Shown: positions 1 through 6,295, numbered from the stretch's first letter. The stretch: DNA of 8,622 nucleotides from Thermomicrobiaceae bacterium (GCA_007123655.1 SKKR01000387.1:1-8622), one strand, 5' to 3'. Numbers and translations are program-made. The notes: generated from the sequence alone by a model not told the origin.

Positions 1-315
1 CACATCTTCGCGGCCGGCTACGAGGTGCGGACCTCAGAGGGATACGCGGCGACGATGGACGCGTTCGATGAGATTCTCGGGCTCGATCGTCTGTTCGCGA
101 TCCACCTGAACGATTCGAAAAATGACCTCGGCACGCGCAAGGACCGGCACGAGCACATCGGGCAGGGATACATCGGCCTGGACGGTTTTCGGAACTTCGT
201 CAACGACTCGCGGTTCAGCGAGACCCCGGGTTTACTCGAGACCAAAAAGGGCGAAGATCTGGCCGAGGATATCGAGAACCTGGCGACGTTGCGGGGACTT
301 GTTGAAACCGCGTAA
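1..315 (+). CDS. nfo: Endonuclease IV (AP endonuclease), C-terminal part, cut by the window start
   Basis: This is the last 104 codons of a deoxyribonuclease IV, which cleaves DNA 5' of abasic sites in base-excision repair in the cytoplasm. The frame is open from base 1 and stops with TAA at 313-315. It begins at the family's HxFAAGY segment, where His1 corresponds to a metal-ligand histidine. It then has IHLNDSK (His35), the DRH motif (Asp48, His50) in an [12 protein letters not shown] block, and the final metal-ligand glutamate in LETKKG (Glu80). Family members are about 280-300 residues, so roughly two thirds of the gene lies to the left. All metal ligands expected in this part are present, so the enzyme should be active. 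It converges with the minus-strand NADH dehydrogenase gene, whose stop is only 5 nt away, leaving no room for a separate terminator. Identification is by motif recognition. Confidence 0.93.
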   Translation, partial: HIFAAGYEVRTSEGYAATMDAFDEILGLDRLFAIHLNDSKNDLGTRKDRHEHIGQGYIGLDGFRNFVNDSRFSETPGLLETKKGEDLAEDIENLATLRGLVETA

Positions 316-320
316 CGGGG

Positions 321-1697
321 CTACTCCTCTGCGGGGTTGCTGGTGTCGACGATTGTCCGCTGGGCGAACAGAGACGCAACCCAGTCGAGGACGAGACCGG
401 CCCGGTTGCGTGCACCCATCAGCTTGGTCAGGTAGACAACCCGCCAGACAAGCCAGGCCGGTAGCCCGTCAAAAACGAACGGTCCGAGTTCGGCCGCCGC
501 TTTCAGGCGGCCCAGCGCAATCAACTCGCCCATCGGTTTGTAGGTGAACGGCAGTATCGGCTCTCCCCGCACCAGTCTGGCCAGGTTCGCCCCCGCATTG
601 GCTCCTTCCTGGACCGCAACCGCCGCGTTCGGGGGCAGCGGTTCTCCGGTGTCCGGATCCAGAGACGCCGCTGCGTCACCGAGCGCGAATATGAACGGGT
701 AGTCTGGAAGACGCAGGTGCTCGTCCACTGCCAGGCGCCCGTCGCGGGCCTTCTCGACCGGGAGACCGGCGGTGATCGGGTGCGGGCGGATCCCGGCGGT
801 CCAGATGATCACGTCTCCCGGAATGCGTTCCTCGTCCCGTGTGATGACCGAGCGTTCGCGAATGCCTGCAACCCTGCGGTTCAGGCAGATGTCAATGCCG
901 ATCTCTTCGAATCGTTCCAGTGCCATCTCGCCGATTCGCTCGTGAATCCCCGGCAGCACGTGATCGCTCGCTTCAACGAGCGATATGCGCACGTCGTCTT
1001 CGTTGATCTCCGGATAGTAACGGACGAGGTTGTGCTGGACGAGTTCGTGCAGCGAGCCGGTCAGCTCGATACCGGTCGCGCCACCGCCGACGACGATGAA
1101 CGTCAGCAGTTGCCGCCGTTCGTTGATGTCCCGGGTCTGGGCCGCGAGCTCGAAATTGCGAACGATCTGGCGGTGCAGCTGGTTGGCGTCGGGAATCGAT
1201 TTAAGACTGTAGGACCGTTCTTCAACTTCCGGCATCCCGAAGTAATTGGTCTGACTCCCAAGTCCGAGCAACAGGTAGTCAAAGGTCATCTGGCCGGCGG
1301 CGGTGGTAATCACCTTGTCCATCGGGTTCACGCCGTAGATGCGAGAGCACACGAACCGAATGCCACGGATTGCGCAGAAGCGTCGCAGCGGGTAGGTCAC
1401 GTTCAAGGAATCCGCCCCGCCGGTCGCTACCTGATACAGGAGCGGCGTGAAGAGGTGGTAGTTGTTCTGATCGACCAGCGTAATGTCCGCCTCGTCCGGG
1501 GAGATCCGGGCGGAAAGCTCCTGGAGCGCGGAAATCCCGCCGAAACCGGCGCCGGCGACCACGATATGCGGTTTTCGTCCTTCCGGGTTTCGCCGGGCAG
1601 GATCGGGCGAACCGCGCCGCTTCAGTATCAATCCAGCGGCCACGGCGGCCGCGGTAAGTACCGCGAGTCCTCCGAGAGATCGCTTCACCGGACGCAC
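321..1697 (-). CDS. Type II NADH:quinone oxidoreductase-like FAD protein with N-terminal membrane anchor
   Basis: This 458-residue pyridine nucleotide-disulfide oxidoreductase is of the NDH-2 type, which oxidises NADH and reduces membrane quinone without pumping protons. The FAD Rossmann motif is at residues 46-54 (VAGAGFGG) and the NADH Rossmann motif at 201-210 (IVVGGGATGI). IIWTAGIRPHP (297-307) and FALGDAA (337-343) are the usual later motifs. The C-terminus (about 410-445) is hydrophobic and amphipathic, as in NDH-2 membrane-binding helices. Two oddities are visible. Residues 8-25 form a clear hydrophobic segment followed by KRRG, an extra N-terminal anchor. The quinone-site signature, normally AQxAxQ, reads AAVAVQ (358-363). 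The listed start is GTG at 1695-1697. A GTG at 1686-1688 is equally credible: it gives a protein starting MKRSLGG and has AGGTG 6 nt upstream. The gene follows the aldehyde dehydrogenase stop by 36 nt, so the two are probably cotranscribed. It could instead be a related flavoprotein with another acceptor. Confidence 0.88.
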   Translation of the reverse strand: MRPVKRSLGGLAVLTAAAVAAGLILKRRGSPDPARRNPEGRKPHIVVAGAGFGGISALQELSARISPDEADITLVDQNNYHLFTPLLYQVATGGADSLNVTYPLRRFCAIRGIRFVCSRIYGVNPMDKVITTAAGQMTFDYLLLGLGSQTNYFGMPEVEERSYSLKSIPDANQLHRQIVRNFELAAQTRDINERRQLLTFIVVGGGATGIELTGSLHELVQHNLVRYYPEINEDDVRISLVEASDHVLPGIHERIGEMALERFEEIGIDICLNRRVAGIRERSVITRDEERIPGDVIIWTAGIRPHPITAGLPVEKARDGRLAVDEHLRLPDYPFIFALGDAAASLDPDTGEPLPPNAAVAVQEGANAGANLARLVRGEPILPFTYKPMGELIALGRLKAAAELGPFVFDGLPAWLVWRVVYLTKLMGARNRAGLVLDWVASLFAQRTIVDTSNPAEE

Positions 1698-1733
1698 CTG
1701 TCCCGTGTCTTCCCGGACCGACGATGCGGTACC

Positions 1734-3173
1734 TCAGGCATTGGGGTCCGGTACCCGGTTGAACACGGCCAGACGCGGTTCGGTCATATCCTCGATCGCG
1801 TATCGAAGTCCCTCCCGGCTGAGGCCGGAATCCTTCACGCCGCCGTATGGCATGTGGTCGATCCGGTAGGTCGGAACGTCGTTGATGATGACGCCGCCGG
1901 CTTCGATCGATTCGAACGCCTGCAGCGCATGCTCCAGGCTGTGCGTGAATACGCCGGCCTGCAGGCCGAAGGCGGAGTCATTGATGTTCGTCAAGGCGTC
2001 AGAGAAGTCGGAGAACGGGAAGACGTTCACCAGCGGGGCAAATGCCTCTCGGGAACAGACGAAGCTATCCGGCGGCGCGTTCGTGATCACGGTCGGCTGG
2101 AAGAACCGGCCGTCTGCTTTTCCGCCACAGAGTACCTTCGCCCCCTGAGACTTCGCTGATTCGATCCACTCTTCCGTCCGGGCCGCGGCCTTGTCGTCAA
2201 TCATCGGACCGAGATCGGTCTTCTCATCGAGCGGATCGCCGACGTGCATGTTCCCGATCTCATCAAGCAGGATCTCGATGAACTCGTCCATGCGCTCCTG
2301 GTGGACATAGATCCGCTGCACAGAGATGCAGACCTGACCGGCGTAAGCGAAGGCGCCGACCCGGCAGCGCTGGGCGGCGAGCCTGACGTCCGAGTTCCGA
2401 TCGACGATCACGCCGGCGTTGCCACCGAGTTCGAGGACGACCTTCTTCTTACCGGCCCGGTTCTTCATGTCCCAGCCGACCCCGGGGGAACCCGTGAAAC
2501 TGAGCAGCGTGTAGCGCTCGTCCGTGACGAGTTTGTCGCCCACCTCACGGTCCATCGGCATCACACTCACGGCGCCTTTCGGAAGGTCCGTCTGGTCTAC
2601 GAGTTCGGCGAACGTGAGCATCGTCAGAGGGTCATGCGTCGGAACTTTCAGTACGATCGTGTTCCCGGAGGCAATCGCGGGCGCAACCTTGTGCAGCGCC
2701 AGGTTTAGCGGAAAATTGAACGGCGAGATCCCGGCGATCGGGCCGATCGGAAACCGGCGTGTGATCCCGAACCGGCCGGCCGACGAGGCCATGAGGTCGA
2801 GCGGGATCGTCTCCCCACCGATTCGCTTGGCCTCTTCAACGGCGGTCTGGAGCGTGAAGACGCCACGCAGAACTTCCACACGCGAATCCTTGACCGGCTT
2901 GCCGGCCTCCCTGGTCATCAGCCGGACGAACTCCTCCTGCCGGTTCGCCAGACCGTCCGCCAGCTGCTGGAGAATCGCCGCGCGTTCATACGTCTGCAGC
3001 CTGCGCGTCTCTTCGAACGCGGCGACGGCTCTGATTGTCGCGTGCTCCAGATCGTCCTCGGTTGCAAAGGATGTAGTGCCGACCGTCTCGCCGTTGTAGG
3101 GATTGGTCACCGGAAGGTCGTTCGTTCCGGATCGCCATTCACCGCCACAGTAGAAGCGATTTTCGCTGGACAT
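1734..3173 (-). CDS. NAD(P)-dependent aldehyde dehydrogenase family protein
   Basis: This is a full-length (479-residue) ALDH-superfamily enzyme that oxidises an aldehyde to the acid with NAD(P)+ in the cytoplasm. All catalytic residues are visible: the oxyanion Asn153 in PFNFP, the general base Glu248 in LELGG, the nucleophile Cys282 in GQVCISVQR, and Glu376 in REAFAP, the usual EEIFGP position. The cofactor-binding Lys176 lies in VLKVP and SFTGSPGVG is at 225-233. The overall style (FNFPLNLALHKVAPAIASGN) resembles the lactaldehyde / phosphonoacetaldehyde / non-phosphorylating glyceraldehyde-3-phosphate dehydrogenase branch, but the substrate cannot be read from the sequence. The ATG at 3171-3173 has a good GGAGGGG ribosome-binding site 9 nt upstream. 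The NDH-2-like gene follows after 36 nt and could reoxidise NADH formed here. A 172-nt gap and a possible terminator separate it from the upstream nuoI-like gene, so it may have its own promoter. Confidence 0.93.
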   Translation of the reverse strand: MSSENRFYCGGEWRSGTNDLPVTNPYNGETVGTTSFATEDDLEHATIRAVAAFEETRRLQTYERAAILQQLADGLANRQEEFVRLMTREAGKPVKDSRVEVLRGVFTLQTAVEEAKRIGGETIPLDLMASSAGRFGITRRFPIGPIAGISPFNFPLNLALHKVAPAIASGNTIVLKVPTHDPLTMLTFAELVDQTDLPKGAVSVMPMDREVGDKLVTDERYTLLSFTGSPGVGWDMKNRAGKKKVVLELGGNAGVIVDRNSDVRLAAQRCRVGAFAYAGQVCISVQRIYVHQERMDEFIEILLDEIGNMHVGDPLDEKTDLGPMIDDKAAARTEEWIESAKSQGAKVLCGGKADGRFFQPTVITNAPPDSFVCSREAFAPLVNVFPFSDFSDALTNINDSAFGLQAGVFTHSLEHALQAFESIEAGGVIINDVPTYRIDHMPYGGVKDSGLSREGLRYAIEDMTEPRLAVFNRVPDPNA

Positions 3174-3182
3174 GACTGTCTT

Positions 3183-3189
3183 CCCCTCC
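3183..3189 (-). promoter_or_regulatory. Ribosome-binding site of the aldehyde dehydrogenase gene
   Basis: The minus strand reads GGAGGGG, ending 9 nt before the ATG at 3173. It is the strongest Shine-Dalgarno match in the minus-strand run and fixes the start. Confidence 0.75.
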
Positions 3190-3190
3190 G

Positions 3191-3207
3191 CGTGGACGCC
3201 CGTGGAC
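3191..3207. repeat. Tandem 7-bp repeat upstream of the aldehyde dehydrogenase
   Basis: CGTGGAC occurs at 3191-3197 and again at 3201-3207, exactly 10 bp apart (one helical turn), directly upstream of the ALDH ribosome-binding site. A related inverted copy with one inserted base (GTTCCACG) lies at 3241-3248. This spacing would suit an operator for a dimeric regulator, but two short copies can also arise by chance. Confidence 0.4.
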
Positions 3208-3281
3208 CATCATCCCGCTGTCTGGCCTACAGACTCGCAGGTTCCACGCCGTCACGCAACAAATTCACGCGTAAGCAACGT

Positions 3282-3311
3282 AAAACGGACGGCGCCGAAG
3301 CCGGCAGTCCG
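3282..3311 (-). terminator. Possible intrinsic terminator after the nuoI-like gene
   Basis: On the minus strand the 5-bp stem CGGAC/GTCCG (3307-3311 with 3286-3290) encloses a G+C-rich segment that contains TTCG and can pair further in part. TTTT (3285-3282) follows immediately. It lies 35 nt past the nuoI-like stop, where a terminator would be expected. The stem is short and imperfect and the T-run is only four bases, so termination may be weak or partial, letting some transcription continue into the aldehyde dehydrogenase. Confidence 0.4.
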
Positions 3312-3345
3312 CCCGTACCTCGTGCTTTCTGATATCACCTGCGAC

Positions 3346-3777
3346 TCAGGCGGCGCCCCACCAGGTATCTTCCTGCGATCCATAATCGGCAAGCTCGGTC
3401 TTGGTGTAGATCATGCCTTCACGATCCTGTGTCGCCAGTTCGTACTGACCGCTCATGGTGATCGCATCCACCGGACAGACCTGTGCGCACATCCCGCAGA
3501 AGAGACATCGTCCGGACCGCAGGATGAACTCTCCCAGTTCACGGTCACCCTCCTCGGACGGAACTACGTGCATCTCCAGGCAACTTGTGGGACAGATCCG
3601 GGAGCAGAGTCCGCACGCGACACACAGCGCCTCGCCGGTCTCCGGGTCCGCGCGCAGGGCGGGGAGACCTCGGAAGCGTCCCGGCATTTCCCGGCGTTCC
3701 TCGGGGTACTGGATCGTCTGATTCGGGCGAAAGAGCCGCTTGAGCGTGACCCAGAATCCACTCACTTCTTCGAACAC
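3346..3777 (-). CDS. nuoI: NuoI-like 2x[4Fe-4S] ferredoxin subunit of a complex I-type oxidoreductase
   Basis: This 143-residue iron-sulfur protein resembles the subunit that carries clusters N6a and N6b in complex I, bridging the peripheral arm to quinone reduction. The first cluster motif is CVACGLCSRICP (Cys52, 55, 58, 62) and the second CLFCGMCAQVCP (Cys91, 94, 97, 101). The N-terminal part TLKRLFRP followed by YPEERR and RFRG is characteristic of NuoI rather than of free ferredoxins. E. coli and Thermus homologues are about 180 residues, so this one is short, mostly at the C-terminus, which ends soon after the second cluster. The start is GTG at 3775-3777 with GAGGGA 7 nt upstream. It follows the nuoG-like stop by 24 nt, so the two genes form one transcription unit and the proteins probably one complex. 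A ferredoxin subunit of a formate dehydrogenase or hydrogenase complex is the main alternative. Confidence 0.85.
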   Translation of the reverse strand: MFEEVSGFWVTLKRLFRPNQTIQYPEERREMPGRFRGLPALRADPETGEALCVACGLCSRICPTSCLEMHVVPSEEGDRELGEFILRSGRCLFCGMCAQVCPVDAITMSGQYELATQDREGMIYTKTELADYGSQEDTWWGAA

Positions 3778-3784
3778 GGTACTG

Positions 3785-3790
3785 TCCCTC
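3785..3790 (-). promoter_or_regulatory. Ribosome-binding site supporting the GTG start of the nuoI-like gene
   Basis: The minus strand reads GAGGGA, ending 7 nt before the GTG at 3777. The good spacing supports this GTG as the true start. The site lies in the 24-nt gap after the nuoG-like stop. Confidence 0.6.
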
Positions 3791-3801
3791 GCGTTTCTGC
3801 G

Positions 3802-6207
3802 TCAGCGGTCAATCGAGGCGAACTGAACAGCCTCGGCATCAAGGCTGTCGCCGGGTTGCAGGAACGGTGTGTCCTCGGTTCCGAACGCGCGAACCGGCCA
3901 CTGCATGGCGTTTCGTTCGAGTCGCGGGAACGAGACGCCCTGATAGATCTGTGTCATCTGTGCAATCTCATCAAGCACCATTGCCGGATGTCCATGCGCG
4001 ATCCGATATCCCATGCGCTCAGCGATCTCCTGAATGTACCACCACTGCGGCCGGGCATCTCCCGGTGGCGTCATCGTGTACCGGACGCGCTGGATTGTCC
4101 GGTCAGCGCTGGTGAAGGATCCGTCCTTCTCCAGATACATTGCTGCCGGGAGCACGACATCAGCGAGTTCGGTCAAATTGCTGGCAAAGCAGTCCTCGAC
4201 GACCAGGAACTCCAGGTTCGACAGGACCTCCAGCAATCGCTCGTCGTACCCGTAACTGTTCTCGTGACTGGCGCCGGCAATATACATTGCCCTGACTTCT
4301 CCGGACTCGATCGCGTCGATAAGCTCGGTCAACGAGTAGCCAGGCATTGTGGGGAGGTCGCGGATGATCTTGAACCCGTTCTGCGCGACCTGTTCCTCGT
4401 TCCAGCGCAGGCTCCAGCTTGCAGCGAATCGCTCGAGCGCCTCCGGATCCTCCACCGTCTGATACCCGGGCAGCAGCGACGGGTGACAACCCATGTCCGT
4501 TGCGCCTTGCAGGTTGGCCGGTCCCCGGTAGTTCATGACCCCCGATCCGGCGATGCCGATATTCCCTGTCAGCACCGCGAGATTGTTGATCGCCTTGCTC
4601 GCGTCAGCGACATCGGCGTTGCGCTCGCTTGCAAGAGTTGAGTAGATAACCGAGGGCGGGAAATCTCCCGGGTCCGTCTCGTCGTGGCGGGACCGTCCTC
4701 CGGTTGCATAGAGCAGCGCCGCCCGTTCAAGCTGGTCAAACGGAATGCCGAGCCGCTCGGAGATCTCCGCAGGATCAACTCGATTCAGAAGCCGTCTGAC
4801 TTCCTGGTAGGTCGAATGGCCGGGGTCGACCGGGCGGGAGAGGGACCGATCTTCAATGATGCGCGCTATGGCCAGCAGGACGTCCGCCTGGTGTTCGACC
4901 GGAACCTTGATCCAGACGTCGCCGCGTTCAACGAACGGGAAGTAGTCGTCCGTAATGAACACAAGCGCTGTCTCGCGGTACTTCCTGGCCCAGTAGATCC
5001 AGTAGGAGGCGATCGGGGCCATCGCGCCGATGTCCGGGCCGACCACGAGAACGGAATGGGCGTCCGTGAACATCTCCTGCAGGGAGTTGCTCGATGCGCT
5101 CAGCCCGAGCGATTCCATAAGCGCGGCATCCGTGTCCAGCACGGCACTGTTGACCAGGCGATCGATGTTGTTCGTCCCCATCACCGCGCGGGTGAACTGC
5201 TGGAACAGATAGTTCTCTTCGTTGGTGTTCTCCGGGGAAGCGAGCGCGGCAAACGTGTCGCCCTGGTAATGCTTCAAACGTTCGGCCACCGTGTCCAGCG
5301 CATCATCGAGTTCGGCCGGAACCTGGTTGCCTTCGTTGTCACGAACGTAGGCCGATTCCAGCCGCCCGACATCCTGCACCGTCTGGTAGCCCCATTTGCC
5401 CCGCTGGCAGGTATACCCGTGGTTCACCCCGCGTTCCCAGAGGTGGGTCGTCCGACGGACAATTCCCCGGCTGTGTTCGATGTTCAGGGTGCATCCGACG
5501 TCGCAGAATCCGCAGATCGTTTCAGTGGCGTCCAGTTCCCACGGATGCATGCCGAACTTGCGATCCGTCAACGCGCCGACCGGGCAGACCGCGATGCACA
5601 TTCCGCAATGAGTGCAGGACGTGTCTCTCAGATCCTGGCCGTAGGCGGTGCCGATCTCCGCTTCGAGCCCTCGACCAATTACCTCGATCGCGGTGACGCC
5701 GATTACCTCGTCGCAGACTCTGGTACAGCGGGCGCAGATAATGCAACGATCCCACTTGTAGTCGATCAGATCGCTCAGGTGCACATATTCCTGCGCCAGT
5801 TTGGGGCGGAGATACGGGTTCGTGTGCACGTTGTGGAGATAGGTATTGTCCTGCAGGTAGCACTCGCCGGACTTGTCACAGGTCGGGCAGTCCAGCGCGT
5901 GGTCCACCAGGTACATCTGGAGCACGAACTGGCGCGATTCGAGCGCCGCGTCGGAGTGGGTCTTGACTTCCATCCCGTCACGAACCACGGCGGCGCAAGA
6001 TTCGACCAGGCCCCCTCGCCGGCCCAGGACCTCGACGGTGCAGATGCGACAGGATCCCCAGGGTCTCAGCAGGGGTTGATAGCAAAGGTTCGGAACCTCG
6101 ATGTCCACCATCTGACAGGCTTCGAGGATGGTTGTGCCCTCCGGGACCGTAACGCTCTGATCGTTGATTGTCAGCGTGACGAGTTTGGTATCTGGTGTGG
6201 TGACCAT
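3802..6207 (-). CDS. nuoG: NuoG / formate dehydrogenase alpha-like Fe-S molybdopterin-fold subunit lacking the FDH catalytic Cys-His
   Basis: This 801-residue protein has the domain order of NADH-quinone oxidoreductase subunit G and NAD-linked formate dehydrogenase alpha. A [2Fe-2S] ferredoxin domain comes first (Cys42, 53, 56, 71), then the His/Cys [4Fe-4S] site (His103, Cys107, 110, 116). Two ferredoxin-type [4Fe-4S] motifs follow (Cys155, 158, 161, 165 and Cys198, 201, 204, 208), then the molybdopterin-domain cluster (Cys232, 235, 239, 267) and a long pterin-binding fold to the end. The second half is FDH-like: TNEENYLFQQFTRAVMGTNN (328-347), RGPANLQGATDMG (561-573) and LADVVLPAA (681-689). 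Where FDHs have the catalytic Cys/Sec-His, this protein has Ala355-Val356. The Lys of the CxKGR motif is Arg269, while Arg561 is kept. Formate oxidation is therefore unlikely; electron transfer within a complex is more likely. The ATG (6205-6207) has GAGGAGG unusually far upstream (13 nt). The nuoI-like gene follows after 24 nt. The family is certain, but NuoG versus FDH-derived paralogue is open. Confidence 0.87.
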   Translation of the reverse strand: MVTTPDTKLVTLTINDQSVTVPEGTTILEACQMVDIEVPNLCYQPLLRPWGSCRICTVEVLGRRGGLVESCAAVVRDGMEVKTHSDAALESRQFVLQMYLVDHALDCPTCDKSGECYLQDNTYLHNVHTNPYLRPKLAQEYVHLSDLIDYKWDRCIICARCTRVCDEVIGVTAIEVIGRGLEAEIGTAYGQDLRDTSCTHCGMCIAVCPVGALTDRKFGMHPWELDATETICGFCDVGCTLNIEHSRGIVRRTTHLWERGVNHGYTCQRGKWGYQTVQDVGRLESAYVRDNEGNQVPAELDDALDTVAERLKHYQGDTFAALASPENTNEENYLFQQFTRAVMGTNNIDRLVNSAVLDTDAALMESLGLSASSNSLQEMFTDAHSVLVVGPDIGAMAPIASYWIYWARKYRETALVFITDDYFPFVERGDVWIKVPVEHQADVLLAIARIIEDRSLSRPVDPGHSTYQEVRRLLNRVDPAEISERLGIPFDQLERAALLYATGGRSRHDETDPGDFPPSVIYSTLASERNADVADASKAINNLAVLTGNIGIAGSGVMNYRGPANLQGATDMGCHPSLLPGYQTVEDPEALERFAASWSLRWNEEQVAQNGFKIIRDLPTMPGYSLTELIDAIESGEVRAMYIAGASHENSYGYDERLLEVLSNLEFLVVEDCFASNLTELADVVLPAAMYLEKDGSFTSADRTIQRVRYTMTPPGDARPQWWYIQEIAERMGYRIAHGHPAMVLDEIAQMTQIYQGVSFPRLERNAMQWPVRAFGTEDTPFLQPGDSLDAEAVQFASIDR

Positions 6208-6220
6208 TCGGGTGAACTGG

Positions 6221-6227
6221 CCTCCTC
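6221..6227 (-). promoter_or_regulatory. Strong but distant ribosome-binding site of the nuoG-like gene
   Basis: GAGGAGG on the minus strand is a near-perfect Shine-Dalgarno, but it sits 13 nt from the ATG at 6207 instead of the usual 5-9. No in-frame start codon lies between, so this ATG remains the best start. The spacing may reflect regulation by the structured leader just upstream. Confidence 0.6.
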
Positions 6228-6235
6228 GTTAGACT

Positions 6236-6295
6236 GTGACCAACGTGACCCGGGGGTGTCGCCATTCCGGCGCGTGACCAGGCGACACTGTCACG
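6236..6295 (-). ncRNA. Candidate pseudoknot leader element upstream of the nuoG-like gene
   Basis: Two perfect inverted repeats interlock. GTGTCGCC (6256-6263) pairs with GGCGACAC (6281-6288), giving 8 bp. CGTGAC (6273-6278) pairs with GTCACG (6290-6295), giving 6 bp. Each stem has one arm inside the other's loop, which is the topology of an H-type pseudoknot. Read on the minus strand, as in the nuoG leader RNA, the order is stem-1 arm, 1-nt loop, stem-2 arm, 2 nt, stem-1 arm, 9-nt loop, stem-2 arm; all are sterically possible lengths. GGTCAC recurs on the minus strand at 6250-6245 and 6241-6236, so the first arm could pair with other partners closer to the ribosome-binding site, as in a switch. 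It matches no riboswitch class I recognise. It could instead be a DNA operator with repeated GTGACC half-sites. Confidence 0.35.

Noticed and set aside
717..2159. 480-codon plus-strand ORF opposite the NDH-2-like and aldehyde dehydrogenase genes
   Set aside because: It is antisense to two clearly recognisable enzymes, spans both genes and their gap, and resembles no known family. High G+C codon bias readily produces such ORFs.
3172..4641. 489-codon plus-strand ORF opposite the nuoI-like gene and part of the nuoG-like gene
   Set aside because: It is a shadow of two genes with full Fe-S motifs. Its translation has no domain I recognise and it crosses the intergenic gap and terminator region.
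3802..6207. Functional formate dehydrogenase with selenocysteine
   Set aside because: No in-frame TGA interrupts the gene. The position of the catalytic Cys/Sec is a GCC alanine codon and the next residue is valine instead of histidine.
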